A stretch of 64,000 bases of DNA. It comes from Kribbella sp. NBC_00382. Lineage in GTDB: Bacteria > Actinomycetota > Actinomycetes > Propionibacteriales > Kribbellaceae. The first letter of the stretch is position 1, and each line of letters opens with the position of its first letter. The stretch is from NCBI RefSeq assembly GCF_036067295.1, contig NZ_CP107954.1:6076001-6140000 (forward strand). Reading direction: 5' to 3'. Below, one piece after another: positions 56,605-64,000 of this stretch. The notes under the pieces are model-generated. The model saw nothing but the letters and a program-made list of their open reading frames with translations. It was not told the origin of the DNA and did not search any database. Both the position numbers and the translations under genes were made by a program.

Positions 56605-57225
56605 ATGGCGAAGGTACGCGTTCACAACTTCACGATCACGGTGGACGGCTATGCCGCCGGCCCGAACCAGCGGCTCGACGTGCCGTTCGGGGACGGTATG
56701 GACGGCCTGCACGACTGGATGAACGCGGCGATGGAGGACGCCGCGACCGGCGTCGACGCCGAGCGGCTGAGCCGATGGAACGACAACGTCGGCGCCACGA
56801 TCATGGGCCGGAACATGTTCGGTCCGCAGCGCGGTCCCTGGGAGGACGAGTCCTGGACCGGCTGGTGGGGCGCCAACCCGCCGTACCACCACGCCACCTT
56901 TGTCCACACTCACCACCTCCGCCCCGACCTTCCGATGGAGGGCGGCACCACCTTCCACTTCACCGACAACCCGATCGAGAAGGTCCTCGAACAGGCCGTC
57001 CAGGCGGCCAACGGCCAAGACGTCGTCATCGCCGGCGGCGCCGCAACGGTCCAGCAGTACCTCCGCGCCGGCCTGATCGACGAACTCAACCTGGTCATCG
57101 CCCCGGTCCTGGCCGGCGCCGGCATCCGCCTCTTCGACAACCTGGACGGCGCGCTGTCGGCGTACCGGGTCTCCGAACAAACCAGCTCCACCACCGCCGC
57201 CCACGTACGCCTGGTCCGCCGCTAG
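56605..57225 (+). CDS. Dihydrofolate reductase family protein (RibD_C-like)
   Basis: A 206-aa reductase of the RibD C-terminal/DHFR fold: N-terminal FTITVDGYAAGPNQ, MGRNMFGPQRGPW, then HHATFVHTHH and DVVIAGGAATVQQYLRAGLIDELNLVIAPVLAGAG. This form is common in actinobacteria and its substrate is unknown; it is not the essential folate enzyme. ATG 56605 has GAAGGAG 7 nt upstream. The 275-bp gap after it (57226-57500) shows no convincing gene. Confidence 0.87.
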   Translation: MAKVRVHNFTITVDGYAAGPNQRLDVPFGDGMDGLHDWMNAAMEDAATGVDAERLSRWNDNVGATIMGRNMFGPQRGPWEDESWTGWWGANPPYHHATFVHTHHLRPDLPMEGGTTFHFTDNPIEKVLEQAVQAANGQDVVIAGGAATVQQYLRAGLIDELNLVIAPVLAGAGIRLFDNLDGALSAYRVSEQTSSTTAAHVRLVRR

Positions 57226-57500
57226 CTCGTACTGCGAAAGTGCCCCACGCGGCCTCCACCCACCCCGTTCGCGGGCTCCTCCGTCGCCCCCACGGCGAGC
57301 GCCGGGTCGAATCACCTGCATCTCGTGCCGCTCGACAGGAGGTAGTCGATGGGTTCCTAGGGCGCTTGAGCGTGAATGGTTCCTCGGCGTACGCCGTACA
57401 GGGGTGCACTACCTGTCCGTAGGAACGCCACCTGAAAGGATTCGGGGCTTGCCGGACATGCATTGGTGTGACTTCCATGGTCGGGCGAGAGGATGTGCGG

Positions 57501-58046
57501 GTGCGCGAGGCTCGCTTTGAGGTGTTGGTGGGGGTGGTGGGGGCGCCGGTGCATCGGTATCTGGTGCGGCGGGCTGATGCCGATGCCGTTGATGATGTGC
57601 TGGCCGAGACGATGCTGGTGCTCTGGCGGCGGATCGATGAGGTGCCGGGGCTTGGCGACGGTACAGCGGTCGATCCGGATGAGGTACTGCCGTGGTGCTA
57701 CGGGGTCGCGCGTGGGTGCTTGGCCAATGCGCGGCGGGCCGAGGGGCGACGGCTGCGGCTGGTGGAGAGGTTGGCTCGTACGGCCTCGGAGTTGCCGACG
57801 GCAACCACTGATCATGCTGAGCTGTACGAGGCACTCAAAACTCTCGGTGAGCTGGACCGCGAAGTCGTGCTGTTGTGGGCCTGGGAGGGACTGCCCCCAC
57901 GGGGGATCGCCGAGGCGACCGGGCTGTCCGCGAACGCCGTCAGCATTCGGTTGCATCGGGCAAAGAAAAGGCTGGCTGTGCTGCTCGGGCGAAAGAACGT
58001 GGTCGGTGCCGGACAGGAGAAGGGTAAAGGAGGGAGCGAGCTGTGA
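57501..58046 (+). CDS. ECF-like RNA polymerase sigma factor
   Basis: A ~181-aa sigma factor with region 2 (about 10-75: DADAVDDVLAETMLVLWRR) and region 4 (about 110-165: LGELDREVVLLWAWEGLPPRGIAEATGLSANAVSIRLHRAKKRL). GTG 57501 is chosen because GAGAGGA (57487-57493) lies 7 nt upstream; ATG 57477 would add 8 residues. The overlap with the next gene (4 nt) suggests co-expression with a membrane partner that could hold it inactive. Confidence 0.83.
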   Translation: MREARFEVLVGVVGAPVHRYLVRRADADAVDDVLAETMLVLWRRIDEVPGLGDGTAVDPDEVLPWCYGVARGCLANARRAEGRRLRLVERLARTASELPTATTDHAELYEALKTLGELDREVVLLWAWEGLPPRGIAEATGLSANAVSIRLHRAKKRLAVLLGRKNVVGAGQEKGKGGSEL

Positions 58047-58648
58047 ACGATGACGAACTGCTGGCCCAGCTGAAGGCGGCCGACCCGGCATCGGATGCTC
58101 CCGAGCCCGATCTCGATCGCCTCTTGGAGGCCACGATGACCACGGACACCGAAGCCCGGCCCAGCACGACCACCCGCCGCCGCTGGCTGCCCGCCGTCGC
58201 TGCTGGAGTACTGCTTGCTGCTGGGGGAGTCGGCTGGGCAGTCGCTGGCAACTCGGACAACCAGCCTGTCGCCGGCCCGCCGACCAGCGCTGTCAGTACG
58301 CCGGCAGCAGTCCTCAAGCTGACCGTCGGCGCTGCTCCCAACGCCAAGTGCCGCGCGGTAGAGGTGGCAGACCTCCAAGGAATGCAGACCGCCTTCGCCG
58401 GTACCGCGACCGCGATCCAAGGCGAAATGGTCACCCTGCATGTCGACCACTGGTACAAGGGCGGCAACGCCACCACCGTTGAAGTCCAGTCCAACGCCGA
58501 CGCCGTCACCACGCTCCTCGGCGTCGACTTCAAGGTCGGCGGCACGTACCTCATCACCGCCACCAACGCTCAGGTCAGCCTCTGTGGCGAAAGCGCCCCC
58601 ACCAACCCGGAGCTCCTCAACCTCTACAAGCAGGCCTTCGGAGGCTGA
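58043..58648 (+). CDS. Single-pass membrane partner of the sigma factor
   Basis: A 201-aa protein with a ~45-residue acidic cytoplasmic start, a hydrophobic span (about 49-68) and a ~130-residue outer domain with two Cys (KCRAVEV and SLCGESA). There is no zinc anti-sigma motif, but position and topology suggest an anti-sigma-like or downstream role. It overlaps the sigma gene by 4 nt. Confidence 0.78.
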   Translation: MNDDELLAQLKAADPASDAPEPDLDRLLEATMTTDTEARPSTTTRRRWLPAVAAGVLLAAGGVGWAVAGNSDNQPVAGPPTSAVSTPAAVLKLTVGAAPNAKCRAVEVADLQGMQTAFAGTATAIQGEMVTLHVDHWYKGGNATTVEVQSNADAVTTLLGVDFKVGGTYLITATNAQVSLCGESAPTNPELLNLYKQAFGG

Positions 58649-58651
58649 GAC

Positions 58652-60646
58652 TCAGGTGCCCGGCCGCTGCAGCAAGTAGTCCTCCGCGCGCATCGAGGTA
58701 GCTGCGTGGACGTCCTCGGGGAGCAACGTCCGCAGGTCCTGCTCCGTCAGCGTCTCGGGATCGCGCAGGGCGAGCCGGGTCGCCTGGTTGGAGATGGCCT
58801 CCTCGAGCATGTTCCGGATGAATCGGCCGTTGCCGAAGTTGTGCCCACGCGGAGCGGCGGGGATGAACTTGCGAACCACAGTCAGTACCTCCTGGCTGTG
58901 GATCATCCCCTTCTGCTTCGCCTGCAGCTCGAAGATGGCGACCAGCTGATCGGTGTCGTACTCGCTGAACGACAGCAGTTTCGGGAACCGCGACGCCAGC
59001 CCGGGGTTGGAGTCCAGGAACCGCTGCATCTCGCGGTGGTACCCGGCGACGATCACGACGCACTCGTCGCGGTAGTCCTCCATCATCTTCAGCAGCGTGG
59101 CGACGGCTTCCATGCCGAAGTCGCCGGGGTTGTTGTCCGGTACCAGGGTGTACGCCTCGTCGACGAACAGCAGCCCGCCGAGCGCCTCCCGGAACTTGGC
59201 CGCCGTCATGGGCGCGGTGGTACCGACCCCAGAGCCGACCAGGTCGGAGCGGTCGACCTCGACCACATGGCCCTTCTCAAGTACGCCCAGCTCTTTGTAG
59301 ATCCGCGCGAGCAGCCGGGCGATCGTCGTCTTGGCCGTACCGGGCTTGCCGACGAACACCATGTGCCGCGCCCGATCCTGCGTCGGCAGCCCGAGCTCCT
59401 TGCGCCGTTGGTTGGTCCGGATCTCCGCCACCATCCGCCGCACGGATTCCTTGATCGACTCCAGCCCGATCAAGGCCTCCAACTCACCGATGGCCCCGGC
59501 CTGCTCAGCCGCCGGTACTACGGGAGTGGCCGGCGCAGGTACAACCTTGCTCACCGGCGTCGGTTCCGGCACCACCTGGGGCACGGCCTGCCGCACCACT
59601 GTCGGCACGGCCTGTGGTGCCGACCCGCCATCGAGGTGCTCGAAGAACGCACCGAGGTCAGGCACCTCGGGATCCGGCCACGGCCCGTTCTCGAGTACGC
59701 CCGCCAAGTGCACCGATACCCGCGTAGCCGCCGCCGCCCAAGTCCGCGCGAGCACCCGCTGATCCTGTGCGATCGCCTGTCCCAGCCACTCAGCGTTGCG
59801 GCCCAGCCAATCGCGCGGCTCGAAGCCATCCCTCAACTCGGCCAGAGCGTGCTCGACATCCCACCCGTCAACCCCAAGGATCTGCCCAACCTCCGCAGGC
59901 TGCCCGTCGAGTCCGGACGCCCGGATCAACCGCGCCAGCAACCGCGAGAAGTCCGGCGCCTCGTCATCGACAACGACCGCCGCCAACTTGGCGTGCACGT
60001 CGTGCAACGTGTCGAGCGAGTACTTCAGTGCAGCCTCTGAACCGGCGAGCTCCGGCAGTACTGCGCGCTCCGCGTCGCTGAGCACCGTCGTCCGCCAGAA
60101 CTGCGCGATCGTGTCGTAGTCGGCGGCGACATGCATCCGGGTCGCCTCGCGATCGCCCAGCACCCGATCGAACCCAGCAGTCAACGCCCGAGCGCGAGCC
60201 GCCATCGGCGGAGCGTCGACGAACAGGCTCACCACGTCACGCGACAACTGCAATGCTTGCCGTCGGCCCTCTTCGGTGAAGCTCCGGGCACCGGACAGCA
60301 CCAGCAACGGCCAGTCGGTCGCCGCGACCCGGACGACGTGTCCGGAACCCAGCCACGCCGCCGGGCGATAGAAGTCGCGGGTCAAGATCGCGCTGACGTC
60401 GGCGTATTCGCCGCGGAGTACCGGGATCCAGCCGGTCAGCAGTGGCGCGATCTGATGCGCGAACCACACCGCCGCTGGCGTCCCCTCGACGAACTCCGGA
60501 AAAGCCCCCGGCCGCAGCGCCGTCGGATCATCGGCCCACGCCCGGAGCTGCCCCCGGACCCCCGCCAGCCAACCATCCGGTACTTCCCAGGCCTGCTCAG
60601 CCGTGAGTACGTCGAGCACGCGCGCTCGCCGAGTGTGCTGCTCCAC
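58652..60646 (-). CDS. CbxX/CfqX-type AAA+ ATPase
   Basis: A 664-aa protein. The C-terminal ~280 residues form an AAA domain of the CbxX/SpoVK/EccA family: GLESIKESVRRM entry helix, Walker A GKPGTAKTT (433-441), Walker B GLLFVDEAY (about 491-499) and the sensor/Arg region SRFPKLLSF. The first ~340 residues are a helical domain of no recognised family, followed by a Pro/Val-rich linker (345-385). No ESX, rubisco or other client genes lie nearby, so the client is unknown. Confidence 0.85.
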   Translation of the reverse strand: MEQHTRRARVLDVLTAEQAWEVPDGWLAGVRGQLRAWADDPTALRPGAFPEFVEGTPAAVWFAHQIAPLLTGWIPVLRGEYADVSAILTRDFYRPAAWLGSGHVVRVAATDWPLLVLSGARSFTEEGRRQALQLSRDVVSLFVDAPPMAARARALTAGFDRVLGDREATRMHVAADYDTIAQFWRTTVLSDAERAVLPELAGSEAALKYSLDTLHDVHAKLAAVVVDDEAPDFSRLLARLIRASGLDGQPAEVGQILGVDGWDVEHALAELRDGFEPRDWLGRNAEWLGQAIAQDQRVLARTWAAAATRVSVHLAGVLENGPWPDPEVPDLGAFFEHLDGGSAPQAVPTVVRQAVPQVVPEPTPVSKVVPAPATPVVPAAEQAGAIGELEALIGLESIKESVRRMVAEIRTNQRRKELGLPTQDRARHMVFVGKPGTAKTTIARLLARIYKELGVLEKGHVVEVDRSDLVGSGVGTTAPMTAAKFREALGGLLFVDEAYTLVPDNNPGDFGMEAVATLLKMMEDYRDECVVIVAGYHREMQRFLDSNPGLASRFPKLLSFSEYDTDQLVAIFELQAKQKGMIHSQEVLTVVRKFIPAAPRGHNFGNGRFIRNMLEEAISNQATRLALRDPETLTEQDLRTLLPEDVHAATSMRAEDYLLQRPGT

Positions 60647-60745
60647 GAATTTCCTCTCCTAGCCGACCTCCAGGCCCGCCCACTTTAGTGCGTCAGGGTC
60701 CTTCACGTCTTGCGAATAGTTAACTGCCGATGTAACTATTAATCC

Positions 60746-61072
60746 ATGGACGACGAGGTTGATCGCTTCTTCGAGGTACTGGCTGATCCGACGCGGCGGC
60801 AGGTCGTTCGGTTGCTAGGGGAGGGGCCTCGGCGCGCTGGGGAGCTTGCGGTGGCGACCGGGGCGTCGGCGCCGGCGATGAGCCGCCATCTTCGGATCTT
60901 GCTGGCCGCCCGGCTGATCGACGACGAGCGGGTGCCGGATGACGCGCGGCTGCGGGTGTTCCGGCTGCGGCAGGAGCCGATGGTCGCGGTACAGGCGTGG
61001 CTCGATCAGGTACAGGCGCATTGGCAGGAGCAGTTGGGGGCATTCAAGCGACACATCGAACAGGAGAAATGA
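60746..61072 (+). CDS. ArsR-family transcriptional regulator
   Basis: A 108-aa winged-helix regulator with the ArsR pattern: LADPTRRQVVRLLGEGPRRAGELA, recognition helix APAMSRHLRIL and a wing (DARLRVFRL). There are no metal-site Cys residues, and the C-terminal amphipathic helix matches the ArsR type that controls SRPBCC (AHSA1) genes. The 3' end overlaps such a gene. Confidence 0.88.
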   Translation: MDDEVDRFFEVLADPTRRQVVRLLGEGPRRAGELAVATGASAPAMSRHLRILLAARLIDDERVPDDARLRVFRLRQEPMVAVQAWLDQVQAHWQEQLGAFKRHIEQEK

Positions 61073-61497
61073 CGATGGTCAAGCAGTCAGCGTCCGCGGT
61101 GGTCGAGGTCGCGACCGATCCGGACACCGCGTTCCGGGTCTTCACCGACGAGATCGACCTGTGGTGGGTCCGCGGGCCGATCAACTTCTTCGATGCCAAC
61201 CGCGCGATCGGGATGCAGATCGAGCCCGGCGTCGGCGGCCGGATCCTCGAGGTCTATCGGTACGCCGATGCCGCCGGTGCCGAGGATGTCCTCGAGATGG
61301 GGCAGATCACCGAGTGGGAGCCGGGCAAGTTGATGGCTTATCGCAGCTCGGTGGACGACACCGAGACGGAGGTCCGCTTCGAGTCCTTCGAGGGTGGGAC
61401 CCGGGTGAGCGTCGAGATGACGCTGGTTCCCGGTGGCGAGAAGGCGTTCTACTTCTGGCCGAACGTGATCGGCTGGTTCGCCGACCGACTTGCCTAG
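61069..61497 (+). CDS. SRPBCC/AHSA1-like protein
   Basis: A 142-aa activator-of-Hsp90-like fold: TDPDTAFRVFTDEIDLWWVRGP at the start, GGRILEVYRYADAA, and GGEKAFYFWPNVIGWFADRL at the end. ATG 61069 overlaps the regulator stop (ATGA) and follows AGGAG; ATG 61075 is an alternative. ArsR plus SRPBCC pairs are common in actinobacteria; the ligand is unknown. The last 4 nt overlap the MFS gene. Confidence 0.86.
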   Translation: MTMVKQSASAVVEVATDPDTAFRVFTDEIDLWWVRGPINFFDANRAIGMQIEPGVGGRILEVYRYADAAGAEDVLEMGQITEWEPGKLMAYRSSVDDTETEVRFESFEGGTRVSVEMTLVPGGEKAFYFWPNVIGWFADRLA

Positions 61498-62921
61498 GCG
61501 CTCCGCTTCGGGAGGAGCCAGACCAAGGCGAAGGTAACGCTGAAGAAGACGGCAGCGAGGGCGATCACTAGTTCGCCTGCATGGTTGAAGGGGATGGCGC
61601 CGCCGTGGTTGACGCGGGCGAAGAAGACGGTGCCGAGGGCCGCGACGCCGATGGCGCCGGAGAACTGCTGGACGGCGTTGAGCATGCCGGCGCCGGTACC
61701 GACTTCTTCGGCGGTCGCTGCGCCGAGGATGAAGTCGAAGATCGGGACGAACACCAGGCCGGTGCCGAATCCGATCAGCAGAAGCGACGGAGCCAGCGTC
61801 CACGAGGTGAGGTGGGTGTTCGCGACGGTCCACCACAAGACGATCAGGCCGATGACTGCGATACCGAGGCCGAGATGCAGAGTGGCGCGGCCGATTCTCT
61901 GGGCGAGTACGGCGCCGGCGAGCGTTACAGCGACGGCGCTGCCGAGCGCCCAGGGGATCAGGGTGAGGCTGGTGTGCAGCGGGGTCCAGTGCAGGCCGAG
62001 CTGTAGAAGCAGATTGAGCGCGAGCTGGAATCCGCTCAGGGATGCGTAGAAGGCGCCGGTGATGGCGAGGCCGGCGACGAAGCTGCGCTTGGTGAACAGC
62101 GAGGGCGTGATCACTGGGTGCTTGCTGCGTCGTTCGGAGGCGACGAACAGCGCCAAGGAGACGATTGAGCCGGCCATCGACAGGTAGGTCCACAGTGGCC
62201 AGCCGAGTTCGCGGCCTTGGATCAGCGGGATGATCAGCAGCGCCGAGGACAGAGTGAGGAGAGCGACGCCGCCGAGGTCGAGTCGGGCGGTCTCGTCCTC
62301 ACCGGTCTTGGCGGGCAGGATTCGCCAGGCGAGGGCCAGGGCGACGATGCCGATCGGCACGTTGATCAGGAAGATCGAGCGCCACTGGCTGCCGAACAGG
62401 TCGAGGTGCAGCAACCAGCCGGCCAGGATCGGTCCGGCGACGGTCGCGAGTCCCATCACGGGACCGAACGGGATGAGTGCTTTGCGCAGCAACTGCGGTG
62501 GGAAGACGACCTTCACCATCGCGAAGCCCTGCGGGATCATCACGGCGCCGAACAGTCCTTGCAGGATGCGTGCGGTGATCAGGAAGGCGACACCGGGGGC
62601 CAGGCCGCAGGCGAGCGAGGCGAGGGTGAAGCCGGTCATGCCGAGCAGGAACAGCCGGCGGCGACCGAACAGGTCACCTAGTCGGCCGGACGTGATCAGG
62701 CCGATCGCGAAGGCGGCGGTGTAGGCGGTGAGGACCCATTGCAGGGTCGTCTCACTACCGCCGAGGTCGGCGCGGATGGATGGGCCGGCCAGGTTGGCGA
62801 TCGTCGAGTCGATCACGTCCATCACGTCGGCGATGAAGACGACGGCGAGGACGAGCCAGGCCTGGCGCAGAGGAAACGGAGCGATACTCGACGCTTCTAA
62901 CGAACGTTGTTCTATAGTCAC
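61494..62921 (-). CDS. MFS drug:H+ antiporter (DHA2, EmrB/QacA type)
   Basis: A 475-aa transporter with 14 predicted spans, MFS motif A GRLGDLFGRRR and the motif C-type GxxxGPxxGG-like GLATVAGPILAG. The family exports drugs and dyes using the proton gradient. The GTG at 62921 lies among operator-like repeats and diverges from a TetR gene, so export is probably induced by a ligand of that regulator. Confidence 0.9.
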   Translation of the reverse strand: MTIEQRSLEASSIAPFPLRQAWLVLAVVFIADVMDVIDSTIANLAGPSIRADLGGSETTLQWVLTAYTAAFAIGLITSGRLGDLFGRRRLFLLGMTGFTLASLACGLAPGVAFLITARILQGLFGAVMIPQGFAMVKVVFPPQLLRKALIPFGPVMGLATVAGPILAGWLLHLDLFGSQWRSIFLINVPIGIVALALAWRILPAKTGEDETARLDLGGVALLTLSSALLIIPLIQGRELGWPLWTYLSMAGSIVSLALFVASERRSKHPVITPSLFTKRSFVAGLAITGAFYASLSGFQLALNLLLQLGLHWTPLHTSLTLIPWALGSAVAVTLAGAVLAQRIGRATLHLGLGIAVIGLIVLWWTVANTHLTSWTLAPSLLLIGFGTGLVFVPIFDFILGAATAEEVGTGAGMLNAVQQFSGAIGVAALGTVFFARVNHGGAIPFNHAGELVIALAAVFFSVTFALVWLLPKRSA

Positions 62922-62951
62922 GAACTAAGTTCTACGCTTGGAACATTGTTC
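62902..62951. promoter_or_regulatory. Three GAAC-N3-GTTC operator-like sites
   Basis: GAACGTTGTTC (62902-62912), GAACTAAGTTC (62922-62932) and GAACATTGTTC (62941-62951) are three dyads with the same arms and 3-bp centres, 20 and 19 bp apart, so on one helical face. They cover the MFS start codon and lie 24 bp before the TetR start, placing both genes under one repressor. Confidence 0.72.
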
Positions 62952-62974
62952 GTGTCAACTGTAGGGTCGGTCAC

Positions 62975-63673
62975 ATGCCAGTCGATCCGAGAGAACGCCG
63001 TGCCGCCCGCCACGCTCAGCCGGCCGCAGCGCCGGTCCGCCAGACCCGGCGCAAAGACCCGATCACCGTCGACCGGATCACCGACGCGGCGCTCGAGGTC
63101 GTCGCCACCCAGGGGTACGACGCCCTGACGATGCGGAGCGTCGCCGCCGTCCTGAACACCGGGCCGGCCTCGCTGTACGCGCACGTCGTCAACAAAGCGG
63201 ACATCGACGAGCTGATCATCGGCCGGCTCTGCTCCCAGCTGGTACTACCAACACCCGACCGGTCGGCCTGGCGCGAGCAGATCCACGACGTCTGCGCCCA
63301 GGCCCGCGACCAGTACCTGAAGTACCCCGGCATCTCCCGCGCCGCCCTGGCGATGGTCTCCACCAATCTCGACGTCCTACGCGTCAACGAAGGAATGCTG
63401 GCCATCTTGCTTGCCGGCGGCATCGAATCGCAGACGGCAGCCTGGGCCATCGATGCCCTCTGGCTCTATACCTGCGCCTACGCGCTGGAGCGTTCGCTGG
63501 TCGCACAGCATGAGGACTGGGTGGTCAGCCGCAAGGATTTGGTCGAGCGGTTCAGCGCGCTGCCCGCCGATCAGTTCCCCCAGATCCGGCGCCATGCGTT
63601 CCAGCTGACGGCCGGCATGGGCCATGAACGTTTCGACTTCACGCTGAACCTGATGATTGCCAACCTACGATGA
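62975..63673 (+). CDS. TetR-family transcriptional regulator
   Basis: A 232-aa regulator. After a basic N-terminal tail, the helix-turn-helix is at about 30-75 (ITDAALEVVATQGYDALTMRSVAAVLNTGPASLYAHV). The C-terminal domain is helical, with a TetR_C pattern (AQARDQYLKYPGISRAALA). It is divergent from the MFS gene and has three shared operator-like sites upstream; it likely represses both. Confidence 0.9.
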   Translation: MPVDPRERRAARHAQPAAAPVRQTRRKDPITVDRITDAALEVVATQGYDALTMRSVAAVLNTGPASLYAHVVNKADIDELIIGRLCSQLVLPTPDRSAWREQIHDVCAQARDQYLKYPGISRAALAMVSTNLDVLRVNEGMLAILLAGGIESQTAAWAIDALWLYTCAYALERSLVAQHEDWVVSRKDLVERFSALPADQFPQIRRHAFQLTAGMGHERFDFTLNLMIANLR

Positions 63674-63677
63674 CCAC

Positions 63678-64000
63678 ATGCATTGGGGCGAGCAGGTCGC
63701 AGTACGGGGTGCCCGGGTCCACAACCTGAAGAGTGTCGACGTCGACGTGCCGCTGCGGCAGCTCGTCGCGCTGACCGGCGTGTCCGGGTCGGGCAAGTCG
63801 TCGCTCGCGCTGGGGGTGCTTTATGCGGAGGGTTCGCGCCGGTACCTCGAAGCCTTGTCCTCGTACACGCGTCGGCGGCTGTCACAGGCTGCTCGCGCGG
63901 ACGTCGACGCCGTTGACGGGGTGCCGGCCGCGATCGCGCTGCACCAGCGTCCCGCAGTACCGGGTGTTCGCAGTACGTTCGGCACCGCGACGGAGCTGCT
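63678..64000 (+). CDS. UvrA-like ABC ATPase, 5' part
   Basis: The first 107 codons of a UvrA-family protein cut by the window end. VRGARVHNLKSVDVDVP and Walker A GVSGSGKSS (34-42), then EGSRRYLEALSSYTRR, match the UvrA N-terminus. A less typical IALHQRPAVPGVRSTFGT follows, where canonical UvrA reads close to SIDQK; this points to a UvrA paralogue rather than the main repair UvrA. ATG 63678 lies 4 bp after the TetR stop. Confidence 0.85.
   Translation, partial: MHWGEQVAVRGARVHNLKSVDVDVPLRQLVALTGVSGSGKSSLALGVLYAEGSRRYLEALSSYTRRRLSQAARADVDAVDGVPAAIALHQRPAVPGVRSTFGTATEL

Noticed and set aside
57337..57360. Perfect AGGAGGT followed by ATG GGT TCC TAG
   Set aside because: A three-codon frame could be a leader or a gene remnant, but nothing downstream (no hairpin, no coupled gene) supports a function.

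Overview
This window is chromosomal DNA from a high-GC actinobacterium. The evidence is strong G/C preference at third codon positions, many GTG starts, frequent 4-nt ATGA/GTGA gene overlaps, an actinobacterial rpsA-coaE-uvrB core, an AftD-type arabinofuranosyltransferase and a DUF3068 protein. Gene content and style (many GTAC-containing junctions) would fit a Nocardioides/Kribbella-type organism, but that placement is inference. No tRNA, rRNA, CRISPR array, integrase or transposase was seen.

Layout. (1) 1-9.1 kb: cell-envelope polysaccharide genes: a methyltransferase overlapping a 1359-aa AftD-like GT-C enzyme, then, on the opposite strand, a membrane acyltransferase and a polytopic membrane protein, and a DUF3068 protein. 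(2) 9.1-13.1 kb: methyltransferase, membrane-anchored SRPBCC protein, TetR regulator with a perfect palindromic operator, secreted SGNH hydrolase, APH-type kinase. (3) 13.1-21.7 kb: rpsA, terminator, coaE, a zinc-ribbon PrsW-like membrane protein that seems to have lost catalytic residues, three related single-pass proteins with long Pro-rich tails, and uvrB. (4) 21.7-30.7 kb: nitrilase, SDR, YjbR, a yybP-ykoY manganese riboswitch in front of a TerC-family gene, a murein-peptide recycling operon (NlpC/P60, dipeptide epimerase, beta-lactamase-like hydrolase), and cbiB/histidine phosphatase/DUF3500.

(5) 30.7-55.7 kb: the standout region, a two-armed island of signalling NTPases and protease-like effectors. 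The leftward arm has a LuxR-type ATPase-TPR regulator, a caspase-like protease, a 74-aa protein, a helical protein of unknown function, an intact CHAT protease with a TPR-like region, a second CHAT protein lacking both catalytic residues, and possibly an 81-aa protein. The rightward arm has a small membrane protein, a TerY-like VWA protein, a PP2C phosphatase, a kinase with a C-terminal Cys/His motif (a TerY-P triad), a radical-SAM activase-like protein, a coiled-coil protein, an Hsp100-like AAA+ ATPase with a degenerate first ATPase domain, a P-loop GTPase, a GTPase-associated (GAP1-like) protein and an exported VWA protein with one membrane anchor. The arms diverge from a ~140-bp promoter region. 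The likeliest reading is a stress, defence or cell-fate conflict system: the VWA/kinase/phosphatase/GTPase parts sense and transmit, and the proteases execute. The trigger and outcome cannot be read from sequence.

(6) 55.7-64 kb: methyltransferase, dihydrofolate-reductase-like protein, an ECF-like sigma factor with a membrane partner, a CbxX-type AAA ATPase, an ArsR/SRPBCC pair, an MFS exporter and a TetR regulator divergent across three matching operator-like sites, and the 5' end of a UvrA-like gene cut by the window edge.
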